Source: an uncultured Clostridia bacterium (GTDB taxonomy: Bacteria; Bacillota; Clostridia; Christensenellales; UBA1242). Taken from it: a DNA stretch of 64,000 nt. Position 1 is the stretch's first letter, and the number at the start of each line of letters is the position of its first letter. A program made the translations under genes and the position numbers. Positions 8,808-17,550 of this stretch are shown here, piece after piece. The notes under the pieces were generated by a model. It had not been told where the DNA came from, did not search any database, and saw nothing but the letters and a program-made list of their open reading frames with translations. The stretch lies in NCBI GenBank assembly GCA_934757845.1, contig CAKVLQ010000004.1:40794-104793 (forward strand). Direction: 5' to 3'.

Positions 8808-8842
8808 AAATAAGGTTTTTTGGCGAAAACCTTATTTTTTTT
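8808..8842. terminator. Terminator at the integrase end
   Basis: The stem AATAAGGTTTT / AAAACCTTATT with loop TTGGCG is followed by T-runs. It works on the plus strand for the tRNAs, and the A-run on the other side allows it to serve the integrase on the minus strand. A copy occurs at 27412-27446. Confidence 0.75.
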
Positions 8843-8880
8843 GCAAAAAATGGGCAAAATCTGAAAAAAATATTTTTTGT

Positions 8881-8902
8881 GAGTAGTCCAGTGAGTAGTC
8901 CA
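8881..8902. repeat. Tandem GAGTAGTCCA repeats, likely integrase arm sites (attL side)
   Basis: Two copies of GAGTAGTCCA (8881-8890 and 8893-8902) with a 12-nt period. The same pair occurs just inside the other end (27243-27264), and a decayed pair lies outside attR (27485-27507). Phage integrases bind such direct repeats through their N-terminal arm-binding domain. Confidence 0.6.
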
Positions 8903-8926
8903 AACGCATATTTTTTAAGGCTAATT

Positions 8927-10102
8927 TTAGCCTTTATTTTTATCATTATTATTTATAATATTTATTGCATCTAAAAATGCTTTTTCTCTTACATGAGTAT
9001 ATACTTTTTTTGTTATTTTACTATCTTTTGAATGTCCGACTAAATTTTGAATAATATGTTCAGGAATTCCTTTTTCAACAAGGGAAGTAATAAAACTATG
9101 TCTTAATGAATGTAATGTTATATTAACACCTAATTTATTTGTTATTATTTTAAAATATTTTTCAACAACATTAGGCGTTACATTAAACAATCTTTGTTCA
9201 GCATCTAAATTTTTATACTTTTCGAGTATTAATAATGTTTTATCAAAAATTGGTATTTGTCTTATACTGCTTTTATTTTTTGTGTTTGTTTCTTTTGTTC
9301 CAGCATTAATACTTTTATTAATGTTTATTGTTTTATTGTCAAAATCAATGTCTTTTCTTGTTATTCCCAAACACTCGCCACGCCTTAACCCTTGATATAA
9401 ACAAATTAAAAAGAAGTCCCCAAATTTATTGTTTGCACATTCATTTATAAATTTGTCTTCTTCAAATTCGCTTAAAATTTGTTTTTCTTGGCTTTTATAT
9501 TGCGGGCGTTCCAAATCAACCGTTGGGTCGTTTTTAATTAAACCGTTTATTTTTGCTTTACAAAATAAAGTTTTTAAAAGTTGAAACATTTTTTGTTTTG
9601 TTCGTTGATAAGGAATATTATTTAATAAGTTGATAATTGCTATATTGTTAAAACTATTTAAGGCCAGGTCAGCATAATCTCCAAAATGTTTTTGTAATTT
9701 TTTATAATCATTTATAGTCGAAATTGTAACCTGTTTAGTCCCTTTTATTTTATATTTGTCTAGCCATTCATAAAACCAAGTTTGCAAGGTGTATTTTTCA
9801 ATGCAAATAGGTTTGTTTTCTTCTTTTTGTTTAAAAGCAAGTTTTAATTTTTTTAGACATTCAAGTTGGTTTTTACTTGAAATATAAACTTGCTTACCAT
9901 TTATTCTAATTCTACAATACCATAAATTTTTAGTATTGTGTTTTTTTATTGTTATATTTTTAAATTTCATTTCGGGTTCATTCTCCTTATTCGTAGAATA
10001 ACCCTTTATTTCATTAATGCTATTGTTGAATGGTATTACTTTAAAACTATCTTTTAATTGTTCTTTGTCAACTTCTTTTTTGCCAATTTGGGCTAAAATC
10101 AT
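8927..10102 (-). CDS. int: Phage-type tyrosine integrase
   Basis: About 391 aa. An N-terminal arm-binding (AP2-like) region (FKNITIKKHNTKNLWYCRIR) is followed by a SAM-like core-binding domain and the catalytic domain. The catalytic set is Arg in GLRRGEC, HSLRH (HxxR), LVGHSK and the Tyr in KVYTHVREK near the C-terminus. It would integrate and excise the element at tRNA-Gln, next to which it lies. The start is uncertain: ATG 10102 is used; TTG 10108 is also in frame. An internal ATG at about 9967, preceded by AAGGAG, would start right at the AP2-like domain and is a real alternative. It follows the repressor gene on the same strand. Confidence 0.92.
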   Translation of the reverse strand: MILAQIGKKEVDKEQLKDSFKVIPFNNSINEIKGYSTNKENEPEMKFKNITIKKHNTKNLWYCRIRINGKQVYISSKNQLECLKKLKLAFKQKEENKPICIEKYTLQTWFYEWLDKYKIKGTKQVTISTINDYKKLQKHFGDYADLALNSFNNIAIINLLNNIPYQRTKQKMFQLLKTLFCKAKINGLIKNDPTVDLERPQYKSQEKQILSEFEEDKFINECANNKFGDFFLICLYQGLRRGECLGITRKDIDFDNKTININKSINAGTKETNTKNKSSIRQIPIFDKTLLILEKYKNLDAEQRLFNVTPNVVEKYFKIITNKLGVNITLHSLRHSFITSLVEKGIPEHIIQNLVGHSKDSKITKKVYTHVREKAFLDAINIINNNDKNKG

Positions 10103-10180
10103 CGACAAAATAATGTCGTCAGTTTCTTTTCGTTTAATTATTTCTTTTTATATATGTTAATAATTCGATATCTGTCATAA

Positions 10181-10579
10181 TTAATTTTTCCTTTGTATGT
10201 CAATTTCATTTTCAATTTCGTTTTCGTCTTTAAAATCATTTAATAATGTTTTGAAATATACTTTTGCAACTTTGCATTGATAATCATTAAGTTGTGCTAC
10301 AAACTGCAAAAGTTCTTTTTGTTCACTGGTTAGGTTATCTTCTTTTTTGAACTCGATTGTTTCGGGTTCTTTTTGTTGGGTATTTACATCGGTTTTACAA
10401 AGTAAATAATCAATAGTGCAGTGAAAAAAAATTGATAATTTAATTAATGTTTCATTATCAGGTTGCCACTTTCCATGTTCCCAAGAAGAAATATTGGCTT
10501 GTGTTGTATTCAATTTTTTAGCAAGTTGAGTTTGATTTAGACCAAATTGCTTTCTTAATTCGGCGATTCTATTTTTCAT
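10181..10579 (-). CDS. CI-like XRE repressor
   Basis: 132 aa. The N-terminal HTH_3 domain (RIAELRKQFGLNQTQLAKKL, recognition helix near TQANISSWEHG) covers residues 3-60, and an acidic C-terminal part (~65-132) may mediate oligomerisation. There is no LexA/S24 peptidase signature, so induction is unlikely to be by RecA cleavage. It reads away from the Cro-like gene and shares a 163-bp control region containing three 17-bp palindromes. It lies upstream of the integrase on the same strand and is probably co-transcribed with it. Confidence 0.85.
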   Translation of the reverse strand: MKNRIAELRKQFGLNQTQLAKKLNTTQANISSWEHGKWQPDNETLIKLSIFFHCTIDYLLCKTDVNTQQKEPETIEFKKEDNLTSEQKELLQFVAQLNDYQCKVAKVYFKTLLNDFKDENEIENEIDIQRKN

Positions 10580-10594
10580 TTTTTACCCCCTTAA

Positions 10595-10722
10595 TATAAG
10601 TATCGCTTATTTTTTTTAATAATTCAAGTTAAAAAATAAAAAAAATATTAGATTTTCTTTTAAAAATAGTTGACTTTTTTAAAATTGACGAATATACTAA
10701 CAATATATAAGATTTTCTTATA
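10595..10722. promoter_or_regulatory. Lysogeny-type switch: three operators and the Cro promoter
   Basis: Three 17-bp sites share the pattern TATAAG-N5-CTTATA: 10595-10611 (TATAAG-TATCG-CTTATT), 10646-10662 (two mismatches) and 10706-10722 (perfect palindrome). The Cro-side promoter is TTGACT (10670-10675), a 17-nt spacer and TATACT (10693-10698). The perfect site covers its start point, one site is just upstream, and the third is next to the repressor start. Confidence 0.7.
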
Positions 10723-10742
10723 AAAATTAAAAAAGGTGAAAT

Positions 10743-10973
10743 ATGTTAAGCAAGATTATAAAAGAAAAACAAATAACACAATCAGAATTGGCAAAAAAAT
10801 TAAATGTTTCTCAATCTGCTGTTTCTCAATGGAATAGCGGCTGCACACCGAAATATGAACAACTTCCAAAACTTGCAGAAGTTTTGAATTGTTCGATTGA
10901 AGAGTTGGTTTATGCAATTATTGACACAAAAAACGAAGCGAAGACAAAAAACCTACAAACAAAACAGATATAA
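10743..10973 (+). CDS. Cro-like XRE regulator
   Basis: 76 aa, nearly all one HTH_3 domain (IIKEKQITQSELAKKLNVSQ, with VSQSAVSQWNSG as recognition helix), plus a short basic tail. AAAGGTG precedes the ATG. It is divergent from the CI-like repressor across the operator region, the standard layout of a temperate switch. It is the first gene of the rightward early operon. Confidence 0.85.
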   Translation: MLSKIIKEKQITQSELAKKLNVSQSAVSQWNSGCTPKYEQLPKLAEVLNCSIEELVYAIIDTKNEAKTKNLQTKQI

Positions 10974-11021
10974 ATCTGCTACGGCAGTTTATATATAAAA
11001 AATTAAAAAGGAGCAACTTAT

Positions 11022-11216
11022 ATGGAAAATAACATTAAAAACGAATTAGAAAAAATTATTTCAAAGGCGAAAGAATTAGCTGAAGCTTGTATTGATTTTG
11101 GCTGTGATGGCGGTGATGGGACTTTATCGCATTGTGGGAAAAAATACATGGTTAAATTTTCCTGTGAAGAATTGAAAAATGATGAAACAAACAGCGAGGC
11201 AGACGATGACGAATAA
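11022..11216 (+). CDS. Small acidic early protein
   Basis: 64 aa. A helical N-terminus (NELEKIISKAKELAEACIDFG) and an acidic tail ending in DDDE, with AAGGAG upstream. No family is recognised. It is part of a run of small genes after the Cro-like regulator, each with its own good ribosome site, as in phage early regions. Confidence 0.55.
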   Translation: MENNIKNELEKIISKAKELAEACIDFGCDGGDGTLSHCGKKYMVKFSCEELKNDETNSEADDDE

Positions 11217-11493
11217 GTTGATTAGTAAAAAAGAGTTTTTTAAAATGGCTGGTCTTAATGATAATGGCGAACCAATAAAAGGTGATTTCAGCAAAACAAC
11301 AAAGCAAGGATTTGACATCAAAAAAAAGATTTATGGTGTTGATGGTGAATTGTTTATTATTGGCCAAAGAACATCAGATTATTTTGTTGGTGCTGGATAT
11401 GACCAAACCACAGGTTATTGGAACCAAGGTTACTATGATTTTTCAAGCGAAAAAGAAGCTGTGGATTTTATCACGAAACAATTATTAATTTAG
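11206..11493 (+). CDS. Small early protein of unknown function
   Basis: About 95 aa from ATG 11206, chosen because GAGG lies a few bases upstream; an in-frame ATG at 11179 is the longer option. The sequence is rich in Gly, Tyr and Phe (YFVGAGYDQTTGYW) and looks like a small folded domain. It overlaps the end of the previous gene by 11 nt, which indicates coupled translation. Function unknown. Confidence 0.55.
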   Translation: MTNKLISKKEFFKMAGLNDNGEPIKGDFSKTTKQGFDIKKKIYGVDGELFIIGQRTSDYFVGAGYDQTTGYWNQGYYDFSSEKEAVDFITKQLLI

Positions 11494-11505
11494 GAGCAAC
11501 TAAAA

Positions 11506-11757
11506 ATGAGTAATAACAATTTAGTTCTTGAAATTGATGACATAGCAAATCATTTGAAGGCGATTGCTGAAATATGTGAACAAAGCAACATCGAGCATTT
11601 GGACCTTTCGGTTCATGCTGGGGTATACAAATTTGCTAGTGTTGAAAGTAACATTTATTTTCAAGAAGAAACAGAGAAGCACAAAGAGGCTGTTCAAAAT
11701 TTAGAAGAATATTTGAAAATTAAGTCCGACTTTGAAAAGGAAGGTAAACATGATTAA
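11506..11757 (+). CDS. Small early protein of unknown function
   Basis: 83 aa with a helical start (IDDIANHLKAIAEICEQ) and a central LDLSVHAGVYKF strand region. GGAGCAA precedes the ATG. It overlaps the next gene by 8 nt. No family recognised. Confidence 0.55.
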   Translation: MSNNNLVLEIDDIANHLKAIAEICEQSNIEHLDLSVHAGVYKFASVESNIYFQEETEKHKEAVQNLEEYLKIKSDFEKEGKHD

Positions 11758-11944
11758 TTTGGCACCAAAAAAACAAATAGAAAAATTTAAAGGTTGGCAA
11801 CTTTATGAGGTCCAAGCCAAAAATCCTTATTATATGGCTTATTTTATAAAATCGCCAACAAAAGCACCAATTATGCTACATAACACAAATTTAGATAATC
11901 TTAAAAAACAAATTGCTGGAAGCAAATTTAGAAAAGGAGTTTAA
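11750..11944 (+). CDS. Small basic early protein
   Basis: 64 aa from ATG 11750, with GGAAGG just upstream; the longer in-frame start at 11732 lies inside the previous gene. Basic, with a W-x-L-Y-E-V beta segment. It resembles the small, uncharacterised phage proteins that show a residue to the cell (YYMAYFIKSP), but no family can be named. Confidence 0.5.
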   Translation: MINLAPKKQIEKFKGWQLYEVQAKNPYYMAYFIKSPTKAPIMLHNTNLDNLKKQIAGSKFRKGV

Positions 11945-11945
11945 T

Positions 11946-12077
11946 ATGGAAAATTTATTTAAAGAATATAAAAATTTTTGCGAAACAAAAGAAATCAGTA
12001 TTTGTAATGCTGAAAGTTTAATTTTGTTTGCACAAGAAAAGAAATTACCAAAAAAGGAGCGTTCTTTATGGAAGTAG
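11946..12077 (+). CDS. Very small early protein
   Basis: 43 aa, opening MENLFKEYKNFCETKEIS and ending SLWK. It begins 2 nt after the previous stop, with AAAAGGAG upstream, and overlaps the next start by 10 nt. That next gene's AAGGAG lies within this frame. The tight packing on both sides supports translation. Function unknown. Confidence 0.5.
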   Translation: MENLFKEYKNFCETKEISICNAESLILFAQEKKLPKKERSLWK

Positions 12078-12409
12078 CATTGTCTCTTATTTTAAGTATT
12101 ATGTGGTTAGTTTTAATTACAATTTCTTATATCTTATCGCTGGAACTGGAAAAGCATAAGCAGTTTGAAGAATTAAGAAAATTAAACCGAACCGATTTGA
12201 AAGATTATTCAAATTTTAATTGCTGTTATCAAGAAATAAAAAAGAGATTTGCTTTGGATGATGTATTTAAAATTGTTTATTTAAAAGATGGTAACACGAT
12301 TATAAAAATAAACAAAAATTATTATGATGTGTTTGAAACGGGCATGAATTTAATAATTAACGAAGATGAATATATAACAAAAAAATTTAAAGATTATTGT
12401 AACGAATAA
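12068..12409 (+). CDS. Small membrane-anchored protein
   Basis: 113 aa. One N-terminal transmembrane helix (residues ~3-26, SLILSIMWLVLITISYIL) is followed by a charged cytoplasmic domain. AAGGAG upstream of the ATG. It is the last gene of the early run before a terminator-like hairpin. No family recognised. Confidence 0.6.
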   Translation: MEVALSLILSIMWLVLITISYILSLELEKHKQFEELRKLNRTDLKDYSNFNCCYQEIKKRFALDDVFKIVYLKDGNTIIKINKNYYDVFETGMNLIINEDEYITKKFKDYCNE

Positions 12410-12429
12410 AATCAGATAAAACAAAAATA

Positions 12430-12476
12430 GAGCAACCACATTATGAGTGGGATATTTAAATAAAGGTTGCTCCTTT
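12430..12476 (+). terminator. Possible terminator after the early gene run
   Basis: GAGCAACC (12430-12437) pairs perfectly with GGTTGCTC (12465-12472), followed by CTTT. The loop is long (27 nt) and the T-run short, so this is a weak call. The rest of the gap to 12687 is AT-rich, with one small GAACC/GGTTC hairpin near 12635. Confidence 0.4.
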
Positions 12477-12687
12477 AAAAAAATTTCGTTTTAAAAAATT
12501 TTCATTTGTTTTTAATTTTTGTTTTCAAATAGGTTAGTTCAAATCTTCAAATCTTCATATTTTCTGTTTTAAATTTAATTTTAATTTTTGCATTATAATT
12601 TAAACAAATTTTTTCAATTTGTTTTTTCTAAAAAAGAACCGAGCAAGGTTCACCCACTCACCAAATTAATAATCCAGGAGTGCATCC

Positions 12688-12879
12688 ATGAAAAGAGAAT
12701 TAAGAATATTAAGAGAAGACAAAACAAGATTTTGTAATTGCTGTGGCAAAAAAATTGAAGCCAAAGTTCCAAGAGTTCAACTTTCCCCGGAAATCGTTCC
12801 GAGGACTTTTCATTTGTGCTGGTCTTGCACGATAGAAATATTGACCAATTATTTTATAAAAAAGGGAGGTGAGAAATGA
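12688..12879 (+). CDS. Small zinc-ribbon protein
   Basis: 63 aa with two Cys pairs, CNCCGKK near residue 13 and CWSC near 48, a treble-clef/zinc-ribbon spacing. CCAGGAG precedes the ATG. It is the first gene of the structural block and overlaps the next start by 4 nt. It could bind DNA or a protein partner; not recognised further. Confidence 0.6.
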   Translation: MKRELRILREDKTRFCNCCGKKIEAKVPRVQLSPEIVPRTFHLCWSCTIEILTNYFIKKGGEK

Positions 12880-13178
12880 TGAAAGAAAGAACCATTGACG
12901 ATATAAAAAAAGATTATAGTGAAAACATTCTAAATTGTGCACTTATAAATCTTTTGCAGATTGGCAAAACGAATTTTGACAAATCAAATCTGCGTGAACA
13001 AGCTTCATGCGTTAATGAAGTTTATGACAATTTAGACCTTGCGGGCAAACGATTGCCAATCACCAGAGAATTTGCTTTGCAAGTTTTAGATTGTGAATAT
13101 AAACTTTTTGATTTTGACGACATGGAACTATTAACATATTTTTCAAAAAATAAAAAAATGGAGGATGAAGAAGAGTGA
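12876..13178 (+). CDS. Small helical protein of unknown function
   Basis: 100 aa, mostly charged helices, acidic at the C-terminus (KMEDEEE). A strong GGGAGGTG ribosome site serves ATG 12876 or ATG 12879; either is possible. Its stop overlaps the GTG start of the next gene. Function unknown. Confidence 0.55.
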   Translation: MMKERTIDDIKKDYSENILNCALINLLQIGKTNFDKSNLREQASCVNEVYDNLDLAGKRLPITREFALQVLDCEYKLFDFDDMELLTYFSKNKKMEDEEE

Positions 13179-14302
13179 CAACAACAAACAAACCAAACAA
13201 GATTTTAACAATCTTAAAAGTTATAATATCAATTTATTTGTTAATTTGTGTTGCTGCTATTGGGGCGTGGGTATATTTAAAATACTTTGCACCTAAAAGG
13301 TTTACAAATTCAGCAATCTATGCCAATTTTGTTGAAGATGAAAACGGTAAAAAGCCAGTTATGGAAATTAACTCATATAACAATTTATTTGAACTAAAAT
13401 TCAATTATTATACTGATTTCAATTCAACAGATGTAATAAGTGCAGGTGTTCAAATTTTAGATTTTAATAATTTAAAATCTGATTTGTATATGGGTGGCGA
13501 TTTATTGCATCAAGAATATACATTCTCATACATATTTGGCAGTAAAGGCAAAGATAATTTTAACAGCAAAAGACTATGCATATATGAAGAAAGTGACGGG
13601 TTATCGTATGCAACCATTAACAAAGAATATGAAGAATATGGTTGTATAAAAATTGAAATAGATGGTTCGTCATATGCTTTGCAACTTGGAAGAGATATTT
13701 ATGTAAAAAATTATGCTTTTGGTCTATCTTCAAAACAAAAATCTAGTTTAAGTTTGCTTTTAAAACAAATGTTTGAGGTATATCATAACGGAACATACAA
13801 AAGCGGAACATATGAGTTAACCTTTCCATTCAAAGATTATTTCGATGTCTATAAATTTGATGGGAAAAAATATGAAAAAATCGAAAGTGATATTTTTGAC
13901 ACCTACATCTATACAAAATTTACAAACTACAACGAAGATGCAAAAACAGCAAAAGATAGCATATTTGGCCAAGTTCAATATAACTCTAACTGGACAAGCG
14001 GAACTCAAGATAATTTGCTAAACGAACACTTTAGAGATAAAAACTATTTTATATTAACCGAGCAAAACTGTAAGTTTACTTTTGACGAAAGCCAGGCAAA
14101 ACACTTTGCTGACATTAACGATACAAGTTTTAATGAGTTCAAAGACAAAACTCAAAATTATACTATTGTGTTTGACCTAGATTATTTAGAAGATGTTGGA
14201 GTAATCTTTGGCGGAGTTAATAAAAATGGTCATGTTAAAGATTTGAATATCACATCATATTTCACGCTAAAAAATGGGGTTTTAACGGAGGTGCAACTAT
14301 AA
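13175..14302 (+). CDS. Single-span membrane protein, probable virion or envelope component
   Basis: 375 aa, GTG start with GGAGG upstream. One N-terminal transmembrane helix (residues ~10-32), then a long, beta-rich, Tyr/Phe/Asn-rich domain that should lie outside the membrane. The gene is packed between neighbours with 4-nt and 1-nt overlaps. In inovirus-type elements, proteins of this size and topology next to the Zot ATPase serve as minor coat or assembly proteins, but I see no sequence motif that proves it. Confidence 0.55.
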   Translation: MTTTNKPNKILTILKVIISIYLLICVAAIGAWVYLKYFAPKRFTNSAIYANFVEDENGKKPVMEINSYNNLFELKFNYYTDFNSTDVISAGVQILDFNNLKSDLYMGGDLLHQEYTFSYIFGSKGKDNFNSKRLCIYEESDGLSYATINKEYEEYGCIKIEIDGSSYALQLGRDIYVKNYAFGLSSKQKSSLSLLLKQMFEVYHNGTYKSGTYELTFPFKDYFDVYKFDGKKYEKIESDIFDTYIYTKFTNYNEDAKTAKDSIFGQVQYNSNWTSGTQDNLLNEHFRDKNYFILTEQNCKFTFDESQAKHFADINDTSFNEFKDKTQNYTIVFDLDYLEDVGVIFGGVNKNGHVKDLNITSYFTLKNGVLTEVQL

Positions 14303-15564
14303 TGGGATTATTTAAAAACGATGCAACCAGGATAGGGTTTATAATTTTAGCCGCTGTTTTCTTATTTGGTTCATTTTGCATTTATGATGTTAATCGAATG
14401 TTTAATTTAACCAGTAAAGTTATTGGATACTTCCAGCATACAACCGATGTTGTGAAAGTTGCCGATTTTGAATATGATGTTGAACAACTTTTGTTCACAA
14501 ATTCTGGCGCCGATGAAAATGAATATTTTGCGGAAGTTAAAACATCATCAGTTGAAGGTTTTGACAAAACAAAAAAATATACAATTCAAATAAACGGAAA
14601 AAACTGCGGTTATGTTAACAAAAGTTTGGAATATGTAAACGCAAACTTCATTAACACATTTTATTCAACAAATAACACAGTTTTATTAACTGATAAATTA
14701 AACATAAAAATAAATTTTTATAAAGACGGCACAAAGATTGTTTTAATCACCAAAAACGGAGAAAAAGCCGTGAAATTATGGTCAAGTTATATTCAAAAAT
14801 ATGGTTTTAGAATAAAAATTGTGGAAGAACCATTTAACTCAACCATAGAAGCGGATAACATTCCAACTTACACCGTTAATCTTTATGTTGACGGAGAGAT
14901 ATATCAAGCTTTGAGTTTAAATAAATTTAATCAAAAAGAATATTCTCTTCCTGTTGCAATAGACAATAAAGTTATTCTTAATTGGAAAGATAGTGAAGGA
15001 AATTTATACGCAAAAATTCCTTTAAGCAACATTGATTTATATGCAACAAGTGTCATAGTTGATTCAACATCATTAGGGATAGTTATTAACAATGAAGTAA
15101 ACAAGCCAGATTTATACGCTGATGATAAGGGTGCGATGGGCACGAAAGACTCTTTAAACATTACCCCATATAATAGTCAAGTTTGGGATATGATGAAAGG
15201 TGGTAGTTTCGAAGTTATAAATAAATTAAATTTTTATTACTGTATTAATTTTTATGGCTATATGATAGGACAGGTTGATGGTGGCTTTCTTGGTAGTGTA
15301 TGGTGTCCAACAATAAATATTAAAAACAAATCGAATAATGAAGCTATTAAATTTTCTTTTTTGGGCGGTATAAAAGACGAAACTAATACTGCTTATACTA
15401 TCGTTTCGTTTAACTTTTATACATTTTCTGATGAAGACTTTCCAAAACAAGCAAATTTAATATTAGAAGATGACGAGTTTATTCAATTAAAGACTGATGT
15501 TAAAAACAGTTTTAAAAACAATGATTTTGGTGTTGATTTTCGAATGGTCGTAAAATTGGCGTAA
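14302..15564 (+). CDS. Single-span membrane protein, probable virion or envelope component
   Basis: 420 aa. The N-terminal transmembrane helix (residues ~9-28) precedes a long extracytoplasmic domain rich in beta-strand patterns. The start ATG overlaps the previous stop (TAATG), and GGAGGTG is upstream, so it is tightly coupled to the 375-aa protein of the same topology. The two may form a pair in the same complex. No family is recognised. Confidence 0.55.
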   Translation: MGLFKNDATRIGFIILAAVFLFGSFCIYDVNRMFNLTSKVIGYFQHTTDVVKVADFEYDVEQLLFTNSGADENEYFAEVKTSSVEGFDKTKKYTIQINGKNCGYVNKSLEYVNANFINTFYSTNNTVLLTDKLNIKINFYKDGTKIVLITKNGEKAVKLWSSYIQKYGFRIKIVEEPFNSTIEADNIPTYTVNLYVDGEIYQALSLNKFNQKEYSLPVAIDNKVILNWKDSEGNLYAKIPLSNIDLYATSVIVDSTSLGIVINNEVNKPDLYADDKGAMGTKDSLNITPYNSQVWDMMKGGSFEVINKLNFYYCINFYGYMIGQVDGGFLGSVWCPTINIKNKSNNEAIKFSFLGGIKDETNTAYTIVSFNFYTFSDEDFPKQANLILEDDEFIQLKTDVKNSFKNNDFGVDFRMVVKLA

Positions 15565-15590
15565 ATTTTAATTAAACATGGAATTTGACA

Positions 15591-16889
15591 ATGAGTTTAA
15601 AGCGTAAAAAAAAGAAAAAACAGCGATTTAAGTTTTTTAATTGGATAAAAAAAGTTTATAAAAAATTATTTATAAACCCCGACAAAAAGCCAAAGCCAAA
15701 ACGAGATTGGATAAAGTGGTTTGCTCGGAGGCATTATTTAAACAAATTTATTTTAATGTTGATATTAGACCTTATTTTGCTTATATCAATAGGGTTCAAC
15801 TTCATGCTCTGGTATGTTTCAGTTCCGTTAATAATCGTAACAATCCCATTTGGGTTTTTCACAGCGTGGACCATAATTGATTTGATTAAATATTCGGCAT
15901 ATTGTGCACTTGTAAAAAAGCATAATAATAACATTAAAAATCAAAAATCGAGAGTTGACTTTCGAAAAGGTCCACCAGGGTGTGGCAAAAGCACTCAAAC
16001 ATTGTATGAAGCGGTGGTGTTGGCGGATATGTGCTGGCAAGAATTGACCTACAAATATTGGCTATATAAAGGACTAAAAGAAAAACAGTTAACTAATTTT
16101 CAAAAGCAAGAAAAAGCCGAAGTTTTTGAGGCTTATGAATTTTATCAAAAAGAAAATACCATTCCTTGCTTATGGTCTAATGTGCCATGTAAAGACGACC
16201 AAGGAAGAAAAGCAAATAGATTAACAAAAGCCCATTTGCTTCAAGAAAAAAAACTTCCCATCTATTCGGTTTTGTTTAGTGATGAAATAGGAATAGAATT
16301 TGAAGCAAAAAAGGGGAAAATTGAAAAAAAACTTAAAAACCTTTCATTGTTTGGAAGATTAATTAGACATTTTACAGATGGATATTGGCGTCTTACTGAA
16401 CAAGATGAGAAAAAAAGTTTTATTGACATTCGAAGGGTGGTTGAGCGGGTTGTTTTATGTCTTAACCAAACTTGGGTTATGGAACCAGTAATTTTAAATA
16501 AGTTCTATAAAAAACTTGTTGCAAAAAAAATTAAACAAACCAATAAAATTTATGATTATGTTGAAGGTTCGGAAACTTATAAAAAATTGCAAGCCAAAGT
16601 AGAAAAAAGTAGTAAAAGGCAAGCTTTATTTATGAAAAGACTGAACCATTACATAAAATGCATAGGTTTTAGGAAATACACAGTTGAAGAACGGGAGATT
16701 AATGAAAGCGATGGAAAAATAATTAACTCCCAAACAAAAACTTTCTACACACCAAGTTGTTTAAATGTTAATTATAACGATAGAAGTTTCCATAACTTAT
16801 ATGCTTGCAAAGACAAGAAATTAGAACCAAGCGTGTTTAAAGAAGATTTTCTTACTGATGAAGACGCAAAAGTTATGTTAGAGGAGTAA
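15591..16889 (+). CDS. Membrane-anchored P-loop ATPase, Zot/FtsK-like
   Basis: About 432 aa. A basic N-terminus and two transmembrane helices (residues ~50-105) precede a Walker A motif GPPGCGKST (~126-134) and a Walker B-like LFSDEIG near 225. A highly basic helical C-terminus follows. This fits the pI/Zot morphogenesis ATPases that export filamentous phage, except that Zot usually has the P-loop before its transmembrane helix. HerA/FtsK-type DNA-packaging ATPases are the alternative. ATG 15591 was chosen over an in-frame TTG at 15585. It is the key marker for classifying the element. Confidence 0.6.
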   Translation: MSLKRKKKKKQRFKFFNWIKKVYKKLFINPDKKPKPKRDWIKWFARRHYLNKFILMLILDLILLISIGFNFMLWYVSVPLIIVTIPFGFFTAWTIIDLIKYSAYCALVKKHNNNIKNQKSRVDFRKGPPGCGKSTQTLYEAVVLADMCWQELTYKYWLYKGLKEKQLTNFQKQEKAEVFEAYEFYQKENTIPCLWSNVPCKDDQGRKANRLTKAHLLQEKKLPIYSVLFSDEIGIEFEAKKGKIEKKLKNLSLFGRLIRHFTDGYWRLTEQDEKKSFIDIRRVVERVVLCLNQTWVMEPVILNKFYKKLVAKKIKQTNKIYDYVEGSETYKKLQAKVEKSSKRQALFMKRLNHYIKCIGFRKYTVEEREINESDGKIINSQTKTFYTPSCLNVNYNDRSFHNLYACKDKKLEPSVFKEDFLTDEDAKVMLEE

Positions 16890-16891
16890 AG

Positions 16892-17239
16892 GTGAAAGAC
16901 GGGTTAAGGTTAGTTAAACTAATAATAGTTTATTTAATATCGAGCGTAAGTTCGATTGTTATTTGGGGTTTGAATAATGATTTAATAAAAACAAGTGCAG
17001 GTGCTGACACTGTGAGCCAACTGGGCATGGGATTAAGCAAAATCATTTTAATACCGCTATATATAATTTTATTTTTAGTTTCATATAGCCTTAGTTTAAG
17101 CAGTTTTATAACCAGCATAAAACTCATAGGTTCAAAATCAAAAACTTTAAAAATCTTTTCAATAATTATGTTGATTTTATCATTGGCATTAATTGGATTT
17201 GTTATATACATAACAGTTCAATCTTGCAAATTGTTTTAA
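16892..17239 (+). CDS. Three-helix membrane protein
   Basis: 115 aa with GTG start and GAGGAG upstream. Three hydrophobic helices (residues ~8-26, 45-70 and 85-110), with a short loop containing AGADTVSQLGMG. The loop and size are reminiscent of small channel/holin-like or pilus-channel (VirB3/TrbC-like) proteins, but this is not a firm match. It follows the ATPase by 2 nt. Confidence 0.5.
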   Translation: MKDGLRLVKLIIVYLISSVSSIVIWGLNNDLIKTSAGADTVSQLGMGLSKIILIPLYIILFLVSYSLSLSSFITSIKLIGSKSKTLKIFSIIMLILSLALIGFVIYITVQSCKLF

Positions 17240-17299
17240 GGGAGGTGATGCACAAAACATTTTTAACAAATCAAATTTAAAATTAAACAGGAGGGAACT

Positions 17300-17536
17300 A
17301 TGAAAACAGCAAAAAAAATTATTTTAGGGATTATAGGCTGTGCGGTTTGCGTGGTAATTGGTGCAGGTGTTGCTCATGGTATATCTTACAAAGATAAAAT
17401 TATTGACGCATGGAATAACACATTCCATAAAAACGACCAAAACCAAGAAGAAAAAAACGACACTAAAACCGATGAAACAGTTAGCACAGCTTCAATCACA
17501 ATTTTAAGCGACGGCACAACAAGATTAAATAAATAA
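17300..17536 (+). CDS. Small single-span protein, candidate coat protein
   Basis: 78 aa: basic MKTAKK, one Gly/Ala/Val-rich transmembrane helix (residues ~8-27), then a hydrophilic, acidic/Asn-rich tail. A strong AGGAGGGA ribosome site precedes it. Inovirus major coat proteins are short single-helix membrane proteins, so this is the best candidate, although its polarity (helix first, charged tail last) is not the typical one. Unproven. Confidence 0.45.
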   Translation: MKTAKKIILGIIGCAVCVVIGAGVAHGISYKDKIIDAWNNTFHKNDQNQEEKNDTKTDETVSTASITILSDGTTRLNK

Positions 17537-17550
17537 AGGAGAAAAATATT

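Noticed and set aside
8743..8946. Minus-strand open frame across the tRNA-Gln end and terminator.
   Set aside because: It overlaps the tRNA and the terminator and lies in the att region; composition is not coding-like.
12430..12476. The GAGCAACC/GGTTGCTC pair as a riboswitch.
   Set aside because: Only one simple stem is visible and it follows a stop codon, so a weak terminator is the better explanation.
17247..17279. Ten-codon frame with a strong GGGAGGTG site between two membrane-protein genes.
   Set aside because: Too short to support alone and not coupled to the next start; the site may simply be a remnant.
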